Assembly (NCBI GenBank): GCA_050014395.1
Contig: JBEKDK010000094.1
Span: 1-13,561 of the forward strand
Source of the DNA: DASPOJ01 sp050014395
Lineage (GTDB): Bacteria > Acidobacteriota > Terriglobia > Acidiferrales > UBA7541
DNA length: 13,561 bases
Direction of reading: 5' to 3'
In this document: positions 1 through 7,111 of the stretch, in pieces
Position numbering within the stretch: the first letter of the stretch is position 1
Layout: each line of letters opens with the position of its first letter
The notes under the pieces: generated by a model
Told to the model about the DNA's origin: nothing
What the model saw: only the letters and a program-made list of their open reading frames with translations
Databases searched by the model: none
Program-made: the position numbers and the translations under genes

Positions 1-311
1 AACGTTCCCAGCACCACCCGCTCGCCGCGCTCACCCGCCGTCGCCACCACGCGCCGCTTCATTTCCGCCGCGGCCTTCTCCGTAAACGTCAGCCCCAGAA
101 TCTCGCCGCCCTCCAGTCCCGCGTGCGTCTCCAGCAAATGCCGAATCCGCTCCGTGATCACGCGCGTTTTCCCCGTCCCCGCGCCCGCCACCACCATCAG
201 CGGCCCTTCGCCGTGACGCACGGCCGCCCGCTGCTCCGGGTTCAGCCCGTCGCTTGCGTGAGCAGGTTTGCCCTCAGGCTTGCCTTTAGGTTCATCGAAC
301 AACGTTGCCAT
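1..311 (-). CDS. UvrD/PcrA/AddA-type superfamily I DNA helicase, N-terminal part (runs off the left edge)
   Basis: Reading the minus strand from an ATG at 311 gives 103 codons open to the window edge. The Q-motif-like LNPEQRAAV lies at about residues 23-31. A Walker A motif AGAGTGKT is at residues 42-49, with K48 and T49 expected to bind ATP. Helicase motif Ia, LTFTEKAAAEM, is at about residues 74-84. These motifs, in this order and spacing, define the 1A domain of superfamily I 3'-5' DNA helicases, which act in repair and recombination. The form FTEKAA is more common in RecB/AddA-like members than in PcrA (usually FTNKAA), so I give no gene symbol. An AGGA lies just upstream of the ATG. Another ATG at 319 is out of frame. 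The nuclease or C-terminal domains that would decide the subfamily lie outside the window. Confidence 0.9.
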   Translation of the reverse strand, partial: MATLFDEPKGKPEGKPAHASDGLNPEQRAAVRHGEGPLMVVAGAGTGKTRVITERIRHLLETHAGLEGGEILGLTFTEKAAAEMKRRVVATAGERGERVVLGT

Positions 312-390
312 TGCACCATCCTAGCCTATTTCGCCGCGCGCAGCCCGGCGCCGGCGCGCGCGCAGAGATCCGCGTTGAATTAGAAAATTA

Positions 391-408
391 CGGAGTATCC
401 GGAGTGTC
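391..408. repeat. Tandem 9-bp direct repeat between the small ORF and the helicase gene
   Basis: CGGAGTATC (391-399) is followed directly by CGGAGTGTC (400-408), with one mismatch. It lies just past the stop of the minus-strand small ORF and about 80 bp upstream of the helicase start. It could be a regulator site or chance. Function unknown. Confidence 0.35.
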
Positions 409-641
409 TATTGCGTGGAAACTTTGCTTTCGCGCGTGAGTGCGTGAGAAAACAAAAACGGCCAGCGATCCATTTCCTCGCTGACCGTCGAATTTGTGGC
501 GTCCCATGAGCAAAACGCCTGGCTCGCGCCGACCATCATCTGAAGTTCGTCCACAGAGATCGCCCGCGGCAAATCCTTGCGGCCGTATTCGCCCATCTGA
601 ACCATGTTCAATTTGTACCACTGTTTCCTGCCACGATTCAA
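408..641 (-). CDS. Small hypothetical protein (77 aa), uncertain
   Basis: A minus-strand frame is open from just inside the thiolase start to a TAG at 408-410. The only usable upstream start is TTG at 641 (77 aa); internal ATGs at about 605 and 596 would give 65 or 62 aa. I do not recognise the product. It has a balanced composition with several Trp, Met, Asp and Glu residues and mostly G/C third positions, which is more protein-like than the Arg/Ala/Pro-rich shadow frames nearby. No strong Shine-Dalgarno precedes any of the starts. It lies 96 bp upstream of the helicase on the same strand and could be co-transcribed with it. It may be a genuine short gene, a remnant of a longer one (the frame continues upstream without a Met), or non-coding. 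Confidence 0.4.
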   Translation of the reverse strand: MNRGRKQWYKLNMVQMGEYGRKDLPRAISVDELQMMVGASQAFCSWDATNSTVSEEMDRWPFLFSHALTRESKVSTQ

Positions 642-733
642 GCGCGCATAGCCCGGAGACCAGGCGGTCCGCTCACGTGCGAGCGCCGCGCGCGGACCCT
701 CGCCCCAAATTGCTTCTTCTTCACTCGCGCGCC

Positions 734-739
734 TATACT
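734..739 (+). promoter_or_regulatory. Possible -10 element upstream of the thiolase
   Basis: TATACT (5 of 6 to TATAAT) lies 18 bp after TTGCTT (710-715). The predicted transcript start would fall at about 746, on top of the GGAG at 745-748 that should bind the ribosome for the ATG at 757. The geometry is therefore strained and the call is weak. Confidence 0.25.
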
Positions 740-756
740 GCGGCGGAGACCTTGAT

Positions 757-1950
757 ATGGATCATTTGGATCAGCCCATCATCCTTAGCGCCGTCCGCAC
801 GCCCATCGGAAAATTTCAAGGCGCTCTCGCCCCGCTCTCCGCCGTCGAACTCGGCGCGCGCGTCGTCGCCGAAGCCGTCCGCCGCGCCGGCATCGATCCC
901 GCCGCCGTCGACGAAGCCATCCTCGGCAACGTCGTGCAAGCCGGCCTCGGCCAAAATCCCGCGCGCCAAGTGGCGCTGCGCGGCGGCCTCTCCCCGCGCG
1001 TCGCCGCGATGACGATCAATAAAGTTTGCGGCTCCGGCCTCAAAGCCGTCGCGCTCGCCGCGCAAGCCGTGCGCCTCGGCGAAAGCGAAATCGTCGTCGC
1101 CGGCGGCATGGAGTCGATGTCCAATTGCCCGTATCTTCTTCCCGGCGCGCGCACCGGCTATCGCCTGGGCAACGCCGAAATAATCGATTCCATGGTTCAC
1201 GACGGTTTGTGGGACGCGCAGGAAAATTTTCACATGGGCATCACCGGCGAACTCGTCGCCGAAAAATTCGGCATCACGCGCCAGCAGCAGGACGCCTTCG
1301 CCGTCGAAAGCCATCAGCGAGCCGTGCGCGCCCGCAAATCCGGCTTCCTCGAATCGCAAATTTTGCCGCTTGAGATTCCGCAGAAAAAAGGCGAGCCGAT
1401 CGTCGTTCGCCACGATGAATCCCCGCGCGAAGATTCCACGCTCGAAGCCCTTGCCAAATTGAAGCCCGTCTTCAAAAAAGACGGCACCGTCACCGCCGGC
1501 AATGCCCCCGGCACAAACGATGGCGCTGCGGCGCTGATGGTCACCAGCGAACGCCGCGCCGCGCAGCTCGGCAAATCGCCGATGGCGCGCATCGTCGCCC
1601 AAGCCACCAGCGGCCTCGAGCCGAAATGGGTATTGATGGCGCCCGTCGACGCTGTCGAGAAATTGCTGCAAAAAACCGGCTGGGATCGCGATCGCGACGT
1701 CGATCTCTACGAGCTGAATGAAGCTTTCGCCGTCGCCGCCATCGCCGTCACGCGCGAATTGCGCCTCGATCCCGCGCGCGTCAATGTGAATGGCGGCGCC
1801 GTCGCCCTCGGCCATCCCATCGGCGCGAGCGGCGCGCGCATTCTGGTCACGCTGCTCTACGAACTCCAGCGCCGCAATGCCAAGCGCGGAATCGCCGCGC
1901 TGTGCCTCGGCGGCGGCAATGCCGTCGCCCTCGCCGTCGAGCGGCCCTAG
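757..1950 (+). CDS. Thiolase / acetyl-CoA C-acetyltransferase
   Basis: Condenses two acetyl-CoA to acetoacetyl-CoA, or cleaves 3-ketoacyl-CoA, in the cytoplasm. The 397-aa length is typical of the family. The nucleophilic Cys is C91 in NKVCGSGLK. The NEAFAV motif is present in the C-terminal half. H353 sits in GHPIGASGAR, and the second catalytic Cys is C383 in CLGGGN. Together these form the complete thiolase active site. GGAG at 745-748 is 8 nt before the ATG and supports the start. The 3-hydroxybutyryl-CoA dehydrogenase about 1.4 kb downstream on the same strand catalyses the neighbouring step, so beta-oxidation, acetoacetyl-CoA or polyhydroxyalkanoate metabolism are all possible. Chain-length preference cannot be read from sequence alone, so I give no symbol. 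Wobble positions are strongly C-rich, which opens long shadow frames on the other strand. Confidence 0.95.
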   Translation: MDHLDQPIILSAVRTPIGKFQGALAPLSAVELGARVVAEAVRRAGIDPAAVDEAILGNVVQAGLGQNPARQVALRGGLSPRVAAMTINKVCGSGLKAVALAAQAVRLGESEIVVAGGMESMSNCPYLLPGARTGYRLGNAEIIDSMVHDGLWDAQENFHMGITGELVAEKFGITRQQQDAFAVESHQRAVRARKSGFLESQILPLEIPQKKGEPIVVRHDESPREDSTLEALAKLKPVFKKDGTVTAGNAPGTNDGAAALMVTSERRAAQLGKSPMARIVAQATSGLEPKWVLMAPVDAVEKLLQKTGWDRDRDVDLYELNEAFAVAAIAVTRELRLDPARVNVNGGAVALGHPIGASGARILVTLLYELQRRNAKRGIAALCLGGGNAVALAVERP

Positions 1951-1986
1951 CGCAATGTGGGAATCTGAAAGTGAATTAGCGCCAAG

Positions 1987-2658
1987 ATGATTCGCAAATT
2001 TGAATGGATGTTGGCAATACTGGCGGCCCTCTCACCAACTGCTGCAGCGCAGCAAACGAGCTGCCCGGAAATTGGCAACAAGCCAGGCCTGACTTCCAAA
2101 CTCGCGGTCTATTTGTGTTTCCAAGACGAGGACAGCAAGATCCGCCACCTCGAGATCCCATCACCGGATGGATCCGTCCTGCTCGTCGTCGATGGGAACG
2201 AAGCGAAGTTCACGGAAAATGGTCGCGTAATTAGCGGTCCATTCCTGGTCGTAGACGACGCAGATATAATTTGGTCGCCCGATTCGCGGGCGATTATTTT
2301 GGATTTCAGTTTGGGCGGGCAGGGGCCGGGCAGAGCCGGCGTTATCTACGTTCGTCAGGAAGTCGCTGACGTTCCTGACATCACCGAGCTCATCGTGAAC
2401 GACTTTGTCTCCCGCCATCCCGGCAACCTATGTAGCGACGCTGCAAATATCACGGGGCTGTCCTGGGTGAACGGCTCGAACAGCGCGGTCTTCATCGCGC
2501 AGGAGCCGTCGTCATCGTCTTGCGGTTCCATGATTGGCTACTTTGAAGCCTACATCGTTTCAATTCCAGAGGGTAATATCCTGGCTCGGTATTCCCAGAG
2601 GGAGACGGTGAGGCGCTGGAGAAAGACTCTAATATCCGAAATGCTCGAAGACAAATGA
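1987..2658 (+). CDS. Secreted hypothetical protein, possibly beta-propeller-like
   Basis: I do not recognise a named family. The 223-aa product begins with a clear signal peptide: a basic start (MIRK), a hydrophobic stretch to about residue 16, then an AAA/Q cleavage region near residue 21, so export is likely. The mature part contains IIWSPDSR at about residues 94-101. That pattern resembles the WSPDG turns of TolB/DPP-type beta-propeller blades, and the chain is rich in short beta-like segments. Cysteines at about 26, 44, 149 and 179 could form disulfides outside the cytoplasm. The gene starts 36 bp after the thiolase stop with no strong Shine-Dalgarno. Base composition is less C-skewed at the wobble position than in the flanking enzyme genes, which may mark a later insertion into the block. 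Confidence 0.75.
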   Translation: MIRKFEWMLAILAALSPTAAAQQTSCPEIGNKPGLTSKLAVYLCFQDEDSKIRHLEIPSPDGSVLLVVDGNEAKFTENGRVISGPFLVVDDADIIWSPDSRAIILDFSLGGQGPGRAGVIYVRQEVADVPDITELIVNDFVSRHPGNLCSDAANITGLSWVNGSNSAVFIAQEPSSSSCGSMIGYFEAYIVSIPEGNILARYSQRETVRRWRKTLISEMLEDK

Positions 2659-2686
2659 TGTCAGTGCGCCGAAAGAGTCCGATACC

Positions 2687-3355
2687 ATGAAGTGCCCGGT
2701 CTGCGGACGCGAATTTCGCGCAGGCACGCTGCGCTGTCGCAAATGCGAAGTGATGCTCGTGGAATCCGCCCAACCCGCATTTAATTCCGCCGCGGCGCCG
2801 TTCGCGCGGCCCGACGCAAAACAAAATCAGCGCGCGCCGCTTCTGCTCTGGTCGGGCCAAGATCCTGTTTTGTTCTCCGCCATCACCCACGCGCTCGCGA
2901 GCGCCGCGATCCCGTTCTACGAATCCGCCGTGCACGATCCAGCCGTGGGATTGTTCGCGTCGTTTCCGTTGCGCTCCGACGCGATCGGCGGATTTGAAGT
3001 TCGCGTCGCCGGCTGCGATCTCGAAGCCGCGCGCGAAATTGTCGATTCCATCGTCGCCACAATTGGCACAATCGAATCCAGCGACGCCGCTGACGACGGC
3101 CTCGAAAACAAAAGCGCGCTGGCCTCGCGCGCCACAGACGATTGGCAAGCCGATGAGGCTACCGCCGAGTTGTGGAATGGCGACGACGAAGCCTGGGCCG
3201 GCTACCTGATCGACGTCCTCTGGGAAAATGGTGTGCGTGCGCGCACCGATCTCGATCCCGGCGCGCAAATTCAAAGAGTGCTGGTGCGCCCATCCGATTT
3301 CGTTCGCGCCCAGCAAGTCGTGCGGCTCCTCGACGAAGCTTCGGCACCCGATTGA
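2687..3355 (+). CDS. Zinc-ribbon protein with two DUF2007-like segments
   Basis: The 222-aa protein opens with a compact zinc ribbon: C3-x2-C6 and C17-x2-C20. Two stretches then resemble DUF2007 (putative signal-transducing) domains. Residues about 58-123 contain an ITHALASAAIPF helix and end in the LEAAREIVDSI helix. Residues about 168-217 contain YLIDVLWENGVRAR, a VLVRPSD strand and the AQQVVRLLDE helix. DUF2007 proteins are small cytoplasmic proteins of unknown biochemical role, so no function is claimed. The linker between the two segments (about 130-165) is acidic and looks disordered. The gene follows the secreted protein by 28 bp and precedes the dehydrogenase by 30 bp, so it is probably co-transcribed. 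The duplication is my reading of the residues, not a profile search. Confidence 0.75.
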   Translation: MKCPVCGREFRAGTLRCRKCEVMLVESAQPAFNSAAAPFARPDAKQNQRAPLLLWSGQDPVLFSAITHALASAAIPFYESAVHDPAVGLFASFPLRSDAIGGFEVRVAGCDLEAAREIVDSIVATIGTIESSDAADDGLENKSALASRATDDWQADEATAELWNGDDEAWAGYLIDVLWENGVRARTDLDPGAQIQRVLVRPSDFVRAQQVVRLLDEASAPD

Positions 3356-3385
3356 TTCGCGCAATTCGCAGAACTGTGAGGCGTT

Positions 3386-4249
3386 ATGCAATCCAATGAA
3401 ATTCGCACCGTCGCCGTGCTCGGCGCGGGAACCATGGGCGGCGGCATCGCCCACGTTTTTGCGCGCTCCGGTTACACCGTGATCCTCCGCGATGTCTCCA
3501 CGGAAGTGCTTGACCATACGCTGGCCACCATCTCCACCAATCTCGATCGCGAAATTAAAAAAGGCAAAGTGCCCGCGGCCGAAAAACATCCCATCCTCGC
3601 GCGCATCCACGTCACCACCGATTCCGCGCGTCTCGCGGACGCCGATTTCGCCGTCGAAGCCGTCCCTGAGCGCGCCGAACTCAAGCTCGCCGTCCTCACC
3701 GAAGCCGATCGCGTCCTGCGCCCCGCCGTGATCCTCGCCAGCAACACGTCCTCGATCTCCATCGCCACGCTCGGCGCCGCAACTTCGCGCCCCGATCGCT
3801 TCATCGGCATGCACTTCATGAATCCGGTGCCCATGATGGAATTGGTCGAAGTCGTTCGCGCGCCCGCCACCAGCGAAGCCACTCTCGCCGCCACGATGGA
3901 CCTCGCCCGCGCTCTCGGCAAAAAACCCGTCGCCGTCAATGACGCTCCCGGCTTCGTCGCCAATCGCGTCCTCATGCCGTTGATCAACGAAGCCGCCTTC
4001 GCCGTGATGGATGGCGTGGCCACGCCCGAAGCCGTTGACGCCGTGATGAAAACCGGAATGAATCACCCCATGGGCCCGCTCGAACTCGCGGACCTCATTG
4101 GCCTCGACGTCTGCGTGGACATTATGAATGTCCTCGAAGCCGGCCTGCACGACGCGAAGTACGCCGCCTGCCCGCTTCTGCGCAAACTAGTCGCCGAAGG
4201 CCACCTCGGCCGCAAATCCCGCCAAGGCTTCTACAATTACGCGCATTGA
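3386..4249 (+). CDS. hbd: 3-hydroxybutyryl-CoA dehydrogenase
   Basis: Oxidises 3-hydroxyacyl-CoA to 3-ketoacyl-CoA with NAD(P), or the reverse, in the cytoplasm. The 287-aa length fits the single-domain Hbd/PaaH/MmgB group. The Rossmann dinucleotide loop GAGTMGGGIA is at residues 13-22. The active-site Ser-Asn segment SNTSS is at 119-123. The catalytic His is H143 in GMHFMNPVP, and E155 in MELVEVV is 12 residues further, matching the His-Glu dyad spacing of the family. The C-terminal helical domain starts near GFVANR and ends with the usual GRKSRQGFYNY. GAGG just upstream of the ATG supports the start. It probably works with the thiolase of this block in beta-oxidation or butyrate/PHB-type metabolism; direction and chain length are not decidable. 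It ends 4 bp from the convergent membrane-protein gene with no visible terminator between them. Confidence 0.95.
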   Translation: MQSNEIRTVAVLGAGTMGGGIAHVFARSGYTVILRDVSTEVLDHTLATISTNLDREIKKGKVPAAEKHPILARIHVTTDSARLADADFAVEAVPERAELKLAVLTEADRVLRPAVILASNTSSISIATLGAATSRPDRFIGMHFMNPVPMMELVEVVRAPATSEATLAATMDLARALGKKPVAVNDAPGFVANRVLMPLINEAAFAVMDGVATPEAVDAVMKTGMNHPMGPLELADLIGLDVCVDIMNVLEAGLHDAKYAACPLLRKLVAEGHLGRKSRQGFYNYAH

Positions 4250-4253
4250 GTAT

Positions 4254-5906
4254 CTAGCGCGGGTCCGCTGGAGTCGGCGCGGGTCTTAAGATCACGATAT
4301 CCGCAAGCCTCTGCTCCTCTTCGAGCGGCGGGAACGAATACATATTCAGCACGTAAGGCACGGACGGATCCCCCGCCACGGTGGCAAGCCGCATTTTCTC
4401 CGGCGGTATCGCAGACCAGAATTCTCGCGTCGCTGCGCTGCGATCCGTCACTCCCCAAATTCTGCGGTCGCTGCCCATTTCGTACAGCGTCAAATTGGCG
4501 TGGTACGTCGCCGGCCACACTTTCCAGTAATCGCCGAGAATGTGGGTCGCCCCCGACTGCAGAATTTCCGGAGTGTACGCACCCAGTGTCCCGTCAAGAT
4601 CGGCGCGGACTTTCCCGAGCGACGGCCTCCCGTATAAATACAGTGGTGCCGCCAGAAACAGAATCATGGCCGCGGCAATCGTCGCGCGCCGCCCGCTGGC
4701 GCCCACGCGATCATAAATCGGTAGCAACGCCCACGCTATGGCCCCGATCTGCAACAACACCATCGACTGCAGCGCGAACCGCGGATCATATTCCGTGCCC
4801 TGAACGTGCGAAAGGCTTCCGATCAGCAGAAAGCTAACCACCGCGGAAGCGATCAAAGTAATCGCGGCGGTGTTCGTCCGCGCATTTCTTCCTCGCAGTA
4901 CGAGCCGCACCACCACCCCGAATGCCAGCATCACCGCCACCGCAATTCCCCAATTGTCCATCAAGTATTCAAACCAAACGTTCTTCCCAAACTGCAGCCA
5001 GACCGCCGGCAATTTCCATGGCTGCACCGGAGGATACGGCCAGTCCCCATACGCTGCAGAGTAGGAAACAATCCCGGAATATAGGTAGCTGGCGACAAAG
5101 CTACAGAACACAAACGCCGCGGCAACTGCCGCATCCTGATCGAAAAAACGCCTCGCCCGTGCCACCAATCCCAGTGCAATTCTTCGTCGTCCGCCGGCCG
5201 AGTCGCTGCCCTCACCACCGCCGTCTTTCGCCGGTTGGCTTTTCAGAAAACCGAGCACCCCGCCTCTCTCAAAACTCTCGGAGATGAAATACCACCGGAA
5301 AAATATCAGCGGCAGCAGCACAAACATCACGGCGGCATCGACCCAAGAAGCCGCAAGCAGACTAATGAAGCCGCAAGTAATTCTGAGCGGGCGGGAAAAC
5401 CTCACATTTTCCAACAGCAACAACCCTCCCAATCCCAAAAACATTCCCACCCCGTAAGGCTGCGCAGGCCCCAGGTACAGAAACCGCGTATCTGGACGAT
5501 TGAACAAAAGAAAAAACGCTGCCGAAAAAGCCCCAGTGAACAGCCACGCTCTCGGCGCCACATAGCGCGCGCACAAAAAGAAAGCGCCCAAGCCGCAAAA
5601 TACATTGATCGCGGATTGAACCAGCAAATTTGCAAGCGGATTTCTGAATGGCAGCGCCAGCAACGGAACCAGCATCCCAAACCGGTCCTGATCCCAGTAA
5701 AACGGCGTCCAGCGGTACAAACTCACCAGCACCGGCACAATCGAATCGCTGTTGTGCAGCCGATGAAACGCCCCAAAATCAATGCACACCGCCGCCACCG
5801 CTGCCGCCGCCCAAAACAAAATTGCATGTGCGCGCTGCCGGGTATTCTGCTCTGGATCTTCCGTTCGCACGGCTTTCGCGGGACTGAGTTTGGCGGGAAT
5901 CTCCAT
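4254..5906 (-). CDS. Large polytopic membrane protein, GT-C glycosyltransferase-like (tentative)
   Basis: About 10-11 hydrophobic segments are visible, from FWAAAAVAAVCIDFGAF near the start to AAAMILFLAAPLYLYG, followed by a soluble C-terminal tail of about 130 residues. The first loop carries an acidic patch (HNSDS, then WDQDR), an arrangement known for GT-C membrane glycosyltransferases, where an acidic residue in that loop is catalytic. This is suggestive only; an uncharacterised membrane protein is equally possible. I chose ATG 5906 (550 aa) because GAGGAG lies directly upstream on the minus strand. A GTG at 5966 would add 20 residues and overlap the nuclease stop by 10 nt, but it has no Shine-Dalgarno. 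Either way the gene is coupled to the upstream nuclease gene. It converges on the dehydrogenase at 4249. Confidence 0.8.
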   Translation of the reverse strand: MEIPAKLSPAKAVRTEDPEQNTRQRAHAILFWAAAAVAAVCIDFGAFHRLHNSDSIVPVLVSLYRWTPFYWDQDRFGMLVPLLALPFRNPLANLLVQSAINVFCGLGAFFLCARYVAPRAWLFTGAFSAAFFLLFNRPDTRFLYLGPAQPYGVGMFLGLGGLLLLENVRFSRPLRITCGFISLLAASWVDAAVMFVLLPLIFFRWYFISESFERGGVLGFLKSQPAKDGGGEGSDSAGGRRRIALGLVARARRFFDQDAAVAAAFVFCSFVASYLYSGIVSYSAAYGDWPYPPVQPWKLPAVWLQFGKNVWFEYLMDNWGIAVAVMLAFGVVVRLVLRGRNARTNTAAITLIASAVVSFLLIGSLSHVQGTEYDPRFALQSMVLLQIGAIAWALLPIYDRVGASGRRATIAAAMILFLAAPLYLYGRPSLGKVRADLDGTLGAYTPEILQSGATHILGDYWKVWPATYHANLTLYEMGSDRRIWGVTDRSAATREFWSAIPPEKMRLATVAGDPSVPYVLNMYSFPPLEEEQRLADIVILRPAPTPADPR

Positions 5907-5956
5907 GTCCTCCTCGGCCCCGGATGCTGCGGCCGCGATTGGAATCGTCTCGCGGG

Positions 5957-6955
5957 TTACGGCCACATCTGATTCAGGATCATCGATAGGCGAATGCCGG
6001 CCTTCGCCAACTGCTCTTCCACCACGGGCCCCGCGTCGTCTTGATACGGCTGCCCCAACTGTTCGTTTAGTTTGAGCATACGCGCCCCGATGTCATTGTC
6101 GTCGGAGCATGAATTCACGGTCACAGGCGCCTCGATCGGGATTTTCACCGGCAGATCGCCGTAAGACACTTCCTCCGCAAGTTGATGGCTTTCCCACGCC
6201 CAATTGTCGAAGATCATCCCCTGGCGCTGCCACGATGCGATCATGAATTGAAATTGCTGATTCAGTTGCGCCGCGAATTGATCGACCGTCTTGCCTTGCG
6301 AAAGTCGCTCCAAAATCCTTGAATCCCACACCTGGTGCAAATTTGGATAGTAAGCAATCACGTTGTGCGGAGTGTAGGGCGGGCCGGGATGTTTTGAGAC
6401 CACTGTCCTGGTGGCGGGTTCGCTGCCGAAGTAGCCCACCGGCACGCAGTTTCCGCCTTGGTCGTTGTTGGTCGTGCAGTGCAGCGGCTGGTGAATGTCT
6501 CCGGCAAAATGAATCACGAATCGCAGCGCGTCCGCTTTCTTCGCCGCATCGGCGGTCGGCGATTTCAGGATCGCGATCTGCGCCTTCAACGCCGCCGTGA
6601 TGCAGCTTGCCGAAACATCGCAGTACTTGTCGATATCTCGTCGTTTCGCGCCCCGCGGAATATCGAAGAAATGCCAACCCTCGGTCTCCGGATGATCTTC
6701 GCGATAATCGTCGGCCCACGTCGCCGCGTCGGCCATCGGATCCGTGCTCACCGGTTTGCAGTAGCGCTTCAGCGCGGGATCGATCGGATTGTCTTTCAGG
6801 ATCTTATTGACCATCGCCAGCGCATTCGGACTCAAATGCATTTCCGCAATGAGCGCCACAGTTTGGTGCCCCTCGCACCCCCACGCCCGCGCCTCCGGCG
6901 CCGCCACACAGCCAACCAGCGCAACAAAAACCGCAGCGATCAGAAATCGCTTCAC
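5957..6955 (-). CDS. S1/P1-family zinc-dependent nuclease, exported
   Basis: Phosphodiesterase family using three Zn ions, acting on single-stranded nucleic acid or nucleotides outside the cytoplasm. From the GTG start, the ligands in order are W25 (first mature residue), H30, a D in ATWADD, H in EGWHFFD, H-x3-D-x5-H in VIHFAGDIHQPLH, and H-x3-D in NLHQVWD. The spacings match P1 nuclease (Trp1/His6, His116/Asp120/His126, His149/Asp153). The signal peptide MKRFLIAAVFVALVG ends at ARA/W. I chose GTG 6955 because a perfect AGGAGG (6962-6967) lies 6 nt upstream. An ATG at 6976 adds seven residues but has GGAAG only 2 nt away. An LVGC lipobox within the signal competes with the Ala-x-Ala site. The stop lies in the upstream part of the membrane-protein gene region, so the two are likely one operon. 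Confidence 0.93.
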   Translation of the reverse strand: MKRFLIAAVFVALVGCVAAPEARAWGCEGHQTVALIAEMHLSPNALAMVNKILKDNPIDPALKRYCKPVSTDPMADAATWADDYREDHPETEGWHFFDIPRGAKRRDIDKYCDVSASCITAALKAQIAILKSPTADAAKKADALRFVIHFAGDIHQPLHCTTNNDQGGNCVPVGYFGSEPATRTVVSKHPGPPYTPHNVIAYYPNLHQVWDSRILERLSQGKTVDQFAAQLNQQFQFMIASWQRQGMIFDNWAWESHQLAEEVSYGDLPVKIPIEAPVTVNSCSDDNDIGARMLKLNEQLGQPYQDDAGPVVEEQLAKAGIRLSMILNQMWP

Positions 6956-6961
6956 CGATAA

Positions 6962-6967
6962 CCTCCT
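6962..6967 (-). promoter_or_regulatory. Strong Shine-Dalgarno deciding the nuclease start
   Basis: The minus strand reads AGGAGG followed by 6 nt and a GTG at 6955. It lies inside the longer ATG-initiated version of the gene, so it argues that the shorter protein is the one made. Confidence 0.7.
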
Positions 6968-7037
6968 GGCTGTCATCGCTTCCGGAACAATGACAGAGCA
7001 ACGTCAAAACAACAACAATCTCCACGAGTACGACGGA

Positions 7038-7066
7038 TTGACGCCGAATCTCCCTAGATGTACACT
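7038..7066 (+). promoter_or_regulatory. Sigma-70-type promoter of the toxin-antitoxin operon
   Basis: TTGACG (7038-7043, 5 of 6 to consensus) is separated by 17 bp from TACACT (7061-7066, 4 of 6). Transcription would start at about 7073, giving a leader of about 39 nt before the antitoxin GTG. The -10 and start point are covered by the tandem 22-bp repeats, which suits repression by a bound antitoxin. Confidence 0.55.
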
Positions 7067-7102
7067 TTATAGGTACATATTGTACGTTATTGCTGTACGT
7101 GG
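7059..7102 (+). promoter_or_regulatory. Two tandem 22-bp GTAC repeats, candidate operator
   Basis: Copies at 7059-7080 and 7081-7102 align without gaps and share TGTAC at the start and GTAC 13 bp later. GTAC therefore occurs at 7060, 7073, 7082 and 7095, with spacings 13, 9 and 13. GTAC is itself palindromic, so each is a potential half-site pair. The array spans the -10, the predicted start point and the leader up to the Shine-Dalgarno. Phd/YefM antitoxins usually repress their own promoters by binding such repeated sites; that this one does so is inference. Confidence 0.6.
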
Positions 7103-7111
7103 GAGGCTCGC

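Noticed and set aside
733..1815. 360-aa open frame antisense to the thiolase
   Set aside because: Shadow of the C-rich wobble pattern; the sense frame has a complete thiolase active site and the antisense product is Gly/Asp/Ala-rich with no recognisable order.
2492..4150. 552-aa open frame antisense to three genes
   Set aside because: Crosses the zinc-ribbon gene and dehydrogenase in antisense. Composition (His/Gly/Asp-rich) is that of reverse-complemented GC-rich coding sequence.
4922..5972. Several plus-strand frames over the membrane-protein gene (for example 245 aa at 5235-5972)
   Set aside because: Pro/Arg/Gln/His-rich products typical of antisense to hydrophobic coding sequence; the minus strand encodes clear transmembrane helices.
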